Source: Opitutia bacterium (GTDB taxonomy: Bacteria > Verrucomicrobiota > Verrucomicrobiia > Opitutales > Opitutaceae). Taken from it: a stretch of DNA of 64,000 nucleotides. The notes below the pieces were generated by a model that did not search any database, was not told the origin of the DNA, and saw only the letters and a list, made by a program, of their open reading frames with translations. Positions within the stretch are counted from its first letter, which is position 1; each line of letters begins with the position of its first letter. Below, piece after piece: positions 63,101-64,000 of this stretch. Where the stretch lies: positions 92,351 through 156,350 of the forward strand of contig JACPIT010000007.1 in assembly GCA_016187945.1 (NCBI GenBank), given 5' to 3'. Position numbers and translations under genes: made by a program.

Positions 63101-64000
63101 ACGACGGCAACCTTGGCTGGCACCGCGACCGACGACGGTCGTCCTCTCGGCGGAACTCTTTCGGTCGCGTGGAGCAAGGTGGATGGCCCGGGCGACGTCG
63201 CGTTCGCGCATCCGACGCAAGCGTCGACGACCGCCACTTTCAGCGCGAGCGGAGTTTACCTCCTGCGGTTGGATGCGAATGACGGTCTCAACCAAGCGGT
63301 GCCCGACTTTGTGAGCGTGTTTGTCGGAGCATCGGCGCTCGAGCCTCAGCCGACTCCGCCGTTGGCGGCGTGGTGGCCGGGTAACGGGACGCCGACGGAG
63401 GTCGTGCGGGGCAATCACGATTTCGAGCTGATCAACGGTGCGACCTACGCGAGCGGCGAAGTCTCGCAGGGCTTCCGTTTCAACACGGCGGGAAACTTCG
63501 CGCGCACGCCCGCGCACGCCGACTTCAACATCGGCGCGTCGGCCGCGGGCTTCACGGTGGAGTTCTGGGTGAAGCGCGACAGCATCACGGACTCGGCGTT
63601 GTTCTCGTGGCGCAACGGCGCCGGTGCCGACCGGGTGCGTGGAATCTTTAACAACGCCGGCAACGAATTCTGGGCGATCATTCCGATGGGCGCGAACGGA
63701 GGAGACGCCTGGGTTTCCTCCAACATCGGACAAATCACCGCGAACGTCTGGCATCACCTGGCCGTGACCTTCGATGCGTCGACGCGCATCGGCCGCATTT
63801 ACGTGGACGGCCGGTTGTCGAGCGCGGAGACGACGTTCGGCACCGGCACGCCCGACACTCCGGCCAGCGGTTATCTTTACCTCGGCGCGACGCCGTCGGA
63901 CACGCGGTTCCGGGGCACGATCGACGAGTTCACGCTCTACTCGCGCCCGCTCTCCACCACCGAGGTCAACGCGATCTACACGGCGGGCAACAACGGCAAG
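54182..64000 (+). CDS. Giant secreted multidomain protein (tandem-95, propeller, LamG), 3' partial
   Basis: Frame 2 is open from ATG 54182 to the window end, 3273 codons with no stop. Order by approximate residue: signal peptide 1-21 (MKTVSVLFVALSFSVVSAIA); NG-rich beta domain 25-285 with repeated TLNGG; three Ig-like Big_7-type repeats 287-568 (PPTVAI...DGTVARVEFF); thirteen tandem-95/cadherin-like repeats 569-1740 (PVNDAPVA...EDTP...DVDGD...HGTLSG); NHL/streptogramin-lyase-like propeller 1770-2107 (VDSKGNVWVANYS); a beta domain to about 2220; PKD-like domains near 2230-2416; then LamG-PKD-LamG-PKD-LamG from 2420 to the end. Repeats carry Ca-binding-like DxDxD motifs. It is probably an adhesin or cell-surface protein of very large size; the C-terminal anchor is outside the window. 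No catalytic domain was seen. Confidence 0.9.
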   Translation, partial: MKTVSVLFVALSFSVVSAIAQIAQVRHAPSINGTVEGSVQQMTGESVTLNGGAKVTQDLLVPGVPSIRLNGKPNYGGTLDGAGVATPTNYQITLNGSATLGHVVRRTNAAALPTVAAVPGPTGTASVTVNGVGQSIDWATLRNLTLNGGVGQYAVPAGTYGDFIANGGGGFTLGVAGATTPAVYNFQHLTLNGNARFDVVGPVVVNLANGFSANGTLGAAGQPAWLTMNVASGGLTLNGGVNFHGYVLAPSGTVIVNGNSVLVGGVISDRLIVNGGGVLRLQAAQAPNQPPTVAIAAPAAGATFDAPASFTIVATASDSDGTVARVEFFQDTTKIGEDTSAPFSVGVANLGTGSYTYTARATDNSGASVTSTPVAITVSTPNVPPTVALTSPAEGATFHAPATITLAAAATDSDGTIAKVEFFQDDAKIGESATAPFALATAPLPVGTYAFRAIATDNQGATAASTTVNVTVIAPNAAPTVAIDSPTDGSTFDVPAAFTVQASASDADGTIAKVEFFRDAVKIGEALAAPYALAVSGLEVGTYNFLARATDDRGSATDSAGVRITVAVINDAPTATPQDAATLEDTPLALTLSGADPENDALTFVVTADPQHGTLSGTPPALVYTPHADFAGADSFSFTASDGALTSAPATISITVTPVNDPPRATPLALTLAEDTVAPVPLAGSDVEGAPLAFLVLSQPTHGVLSGTAPDLNYTPAANYHGPDSFTYAVSDGELTSASATVALDVTPVNDAPSADAASLTVHAGATLNLTLTASDVDGDALAFNVTQPPQHGALSGTPPNLVYTPVAGYSGADSIAFTASDSLATSPAALISLTIANTAPEAQPQSVAASEDTPKPISLTAQDADGDALSYEIAVPPAHGTLSGTAPNLTYTPAADYHGPDEFAFRVTDGVAYSAPAIVSVDVEPINDPPVALSFSRAVSEGGSVDVTLAASDADGDPLTFTVLTPPTHGTLGGTPPALTYRPENNFGGTDTFTYRANDGQADSAVATVALDITDLNQAPVADAQSVETIEDAPKAITLAGSDADNDALTFAVIEPPAHGALSGTPPSLVYTPQQNFSGNDSFRFAASDGSLISAPATVSLHIAPVNDAPVAAPQEIPAIEDTPVEFDLLAGDVDGDALTYAIVTPPAHGTLSGALTGPAPHLVYTPEANYHGTDTLVFKVSDGQLESAPAEMKFTVQAVNDAPTGADFTVPAVEDTPATFALIGNDADGDAVTFQIVTPPAHGTLTPSGASYVYVPAANFFGTDSFTYLASDGTAQSGTITVTIEVAPVNDAPTAAPDSIATAEDTPATVALAGTDVENSPLTFRVVTPPTHGTLAPAGTGYAYTPAPDYFGSDSFSFVANDGELDSAPAVVAIDVTPVNDAPIAHAPAQPLTTPEDNALPVTLTGSDVDGDTLAFTVTTLPQHGVLSGSGRDLVYTPAPDYHGPDSFAFAVSDGAIASAPATVSIDVTPVNDAPVATDNSIATDEDVAVTLTLGASDVDGDLLTFAITTAPAHGTLSGTPPNLTYTSAPNYHGADSLTFIAHDGTIASAPAMVAFTISSVNDAPVAVPVSATTAEDTAVALALTGSDVDGDPLTFVVTSQPAHGVLSGAAPNLIYAPAANYHGVDNFRFVASDGSATSPETTAEVTITPVNDAPVATPAVYETTTGQPLSLVLAGTDVDGDALAFTALTPPTRGTLTGTPPNLVYTSAPDFGGFDSFTFRANDGSLDSAPATVQLTSGLPPRSRTFTTTADFAEGTLFSVSTATPDELTNKVVLTSFDAVWVANSQKGTVVKIDPDTGRVVGEFFTKPSVSANTPYPSRVAVDSKGNVWVANYSDNSLVKIGIPENGFWVDRNGNGRLDTSGALGDVLAWDADALAAATDEAILLYLRTNASGVRHLSIDAQDNVWVGGAGGTWQKFNGTTGELMRSEPDIGFGGQGGFISPDGKLYSAGKQFLIWDTATAIETLPISNNVRDGAWASALDSKGNLWVTKDWTSTVVKYAPDGTKLGEFYHGEPWAMGIAIDANDHVWIAHSHCGHSVGHLLDDGTLVGNVEVANHGPVEVSIDRRGRIWVVSSTGVVERINPLGGPLGSDGQTPVGEVDTTTGNLGGALWTYGRFTGSSTGLTSPEGRWTIVHDGQLAGTTWGSVVWDALLCNDGNVVVEAALSADGVTFGAWQTLTYANATPSGTGRFLKLRARLVSATTGEPPVLYSVTVGTAGYTPPAIAPSWSVNAGADIEGNWPDTIQLKAAFCHSAHDFPVAPTYAWSVVSGPAAVQLDDPAALRPKAQFGALGNYVLRLTATLDGVVRTDDITVALAPYNRPPYANAGYTTFRADVPAQLWLWGTVRDDGLPNGAAVTSTWSQVFGPAGVQFTNPAAPSTTAQFPGPGVYVLKLSASDTALTSSDVTTVWLGYSCIPVAPDGLVSWWQASANGDDHVGGNQAFTERGTDYAEGKIGGAFRFDGLNDRVRVFAAPALDTGAGDTAGFSLELWVNPSAARTATIFEYSSGTTRGFSLRQLGNRIEADFREVNNTAHLLGVDGALPANTWTHVAATYDRASGEARVYVNGTLRASQAIGSFALRTNLDVNFGGQTASAESFGGLLDEISVYNRAIYPDEIATIYAHPAGKRPPVANVAPIVSAGPTLYNRTANTAVPLNGTVTDDGQPVDGVLTSKWTKLSGPGVVDFASPTSPQTTATFSEGGIYLLQLEADDGGFCAKATVEVRVDALYKVEPDPATLVAWWPFNKDDLDVVHGLKMERFNGAAIVADDRASRGLSLDGSNDLVRTRAVPELNIGASAAGFTVEFWVKRDSITDSTLFSWRNGAGTDRVRGIFNNAGNEFWAIIPMGANGGDAWVSSNIGQITANVWHHLAVTFDAPTRIGRIYVDGRLSSAETTFGAGTPDTPVSGALFLGATPSDTRFRGTIDEFTLYSRPLSATEINAVYSAGVVGKAPPDDNRPPLVSAGPDVAIPSTATTATLAGTATDDGRPLGGTLSVAWSKVDGPGDVAFAHPTQASTTATFSASGVYLLRLDANDGLNQAVPDFVSVFVGASALEPQPTPPLAAWWPGNGTPTEVVRGNHDFELINGATYASGEVSQGFRFNTAGNFARTPAHADFNIGASAAGFTVEFWVKRDSITDSALFSWRNGAGADRVRGIFNNAGNEFWAIIPMGANGGDAWVSSNIGQITANVWHHLAVTFDASTRIGRIYVDGRLSSAETTFGTGTPDTPASGYLYLGATPSDTRFRGTIDEFTLYSRPLSTTEVNAIYTAGNNGK
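55885..59395 (+). repeat. Thirteen tandem-95 repeats inside the giant gene
   Basis: Repeat units of about 90 codons, each starting near VNDAP or INDPP and containing EDTP, a DVDGDxLTF block, HGTLSGTPP-like turn, VYTPxxNYxGxDSFxF and SAPATVxIxV. The DNA of neighbouring units is similar but not identical, so no very recent array expansion is evident. Confidence 0.9.
62550..64000 (+). repeat. 969-bp-offset near-identical LamG duplication
   Basis: Bases 62550-63031 and 63519-64000 are nearly identical for long stretches (same codons from FTVEFWVKRDSITD through NVWHHLAVTFDA and FRGTIDEFTLYSRPL), offset by exactly 969 bases or 323 codons. The second copy runs to the end of the window, so more copies may follow. 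The LamG at 61440-62060 is clearly more divergent. Confidence 0.92.

Overview
The window is high-GC bacterial DNA with densely packed genes, many GTG starts and stop/start overlaps of the ATGA or GTGA type. Verrucomicrobial traits point to an Opitutaceae-like organism (inference from gene content, not from a marker gene): a TonB-dependent receptor whose mature N-terminus resembles the TLSxFEV type common there, DUF4838 and SGNH secreted proteins, a divergent LacI-type regulator, an EpsI-like protein, REP-like palindromes and a giant tandem-95/LamG surface protein. No rRNA, tRNA or CRISPR array was seen.

Region 1 (1-1252) is the 3' part of a carbohydrate-active-like gene that changes frame twice and is called a pseudogene. 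Region 2 (1500-31131) is a roughly 29 kb one-directional surface-polysaccharide locus. It starts with a GbsR/MarR-type regulator preceded by a 21-bp palindrome. It continues with a FkbM and a TIGR04325-like methyltransferase, two GT-C-like membrane proteins, glycosyltransferases of several folds, a Gfo/Idh/MocA dehydrogenase, three DegT-type PLP proteins, a Wzx-type flippase, an O-antigen ligase/polymerase, a series of nucleotide-dependent enzymes of unknown substrate (thymidylate-kinase-like, APH-like kinase, PF14907-like nucleotidyltransferase, ATP-grasp, HAD), an EpsI-like protein, and a terminal set of aminotransferase, initiating phosphoglycosyltransferase and 4,6-dehydratase. Together these could make nucleotide amino sugars, start an undecaprenyl-linked repeat unit, extend it, flip it and polymerise it. 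No Wza/Wzc-type exporter and no exosortase is in the window. The segment 7367-12247 looks more AT-rich and separates the dehydrogenase from its likely partner aminotransferase, which suggests an inserted cassette.

Region 3 (31177-36460) holds a second O-antigen-ligase-like gene on the minus strand, a pseudopilin-like protein, a DUF4838 protein, and a graveyard with the N-terminus of a TonB receptor and a possible transposase tail. Region 4 (36481-53955) is a glycan-use locus without SusC/SusD: GH36 alpha-galactosidase and TonB receptor on the minus strand; then an SGNH-esterase fusion, a GH2 enzyme, an FAD oxidoreductase, an SGNH hydrolase, a LacI regulator, an MFS transporter and a parallel beta-helix protein on the plus strand. 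A recurrent GCTGARCRATTTCA motif at three intergenic sites is a candidate operator. REP-like inverted repeats fill two gaps.

Region 5 (54182-64000) is one uninterrupted frame of at least 3273 codons, running off the window. It encodes a secreted multidomain protein: signal peptide, NG-rich N-domain, 3 Ig-like and 13 tandem-95 repeats, a beta-propeller, and alternating PKD-like and LamG domains, the last two sharing a recent 969-bp-offset duplication.
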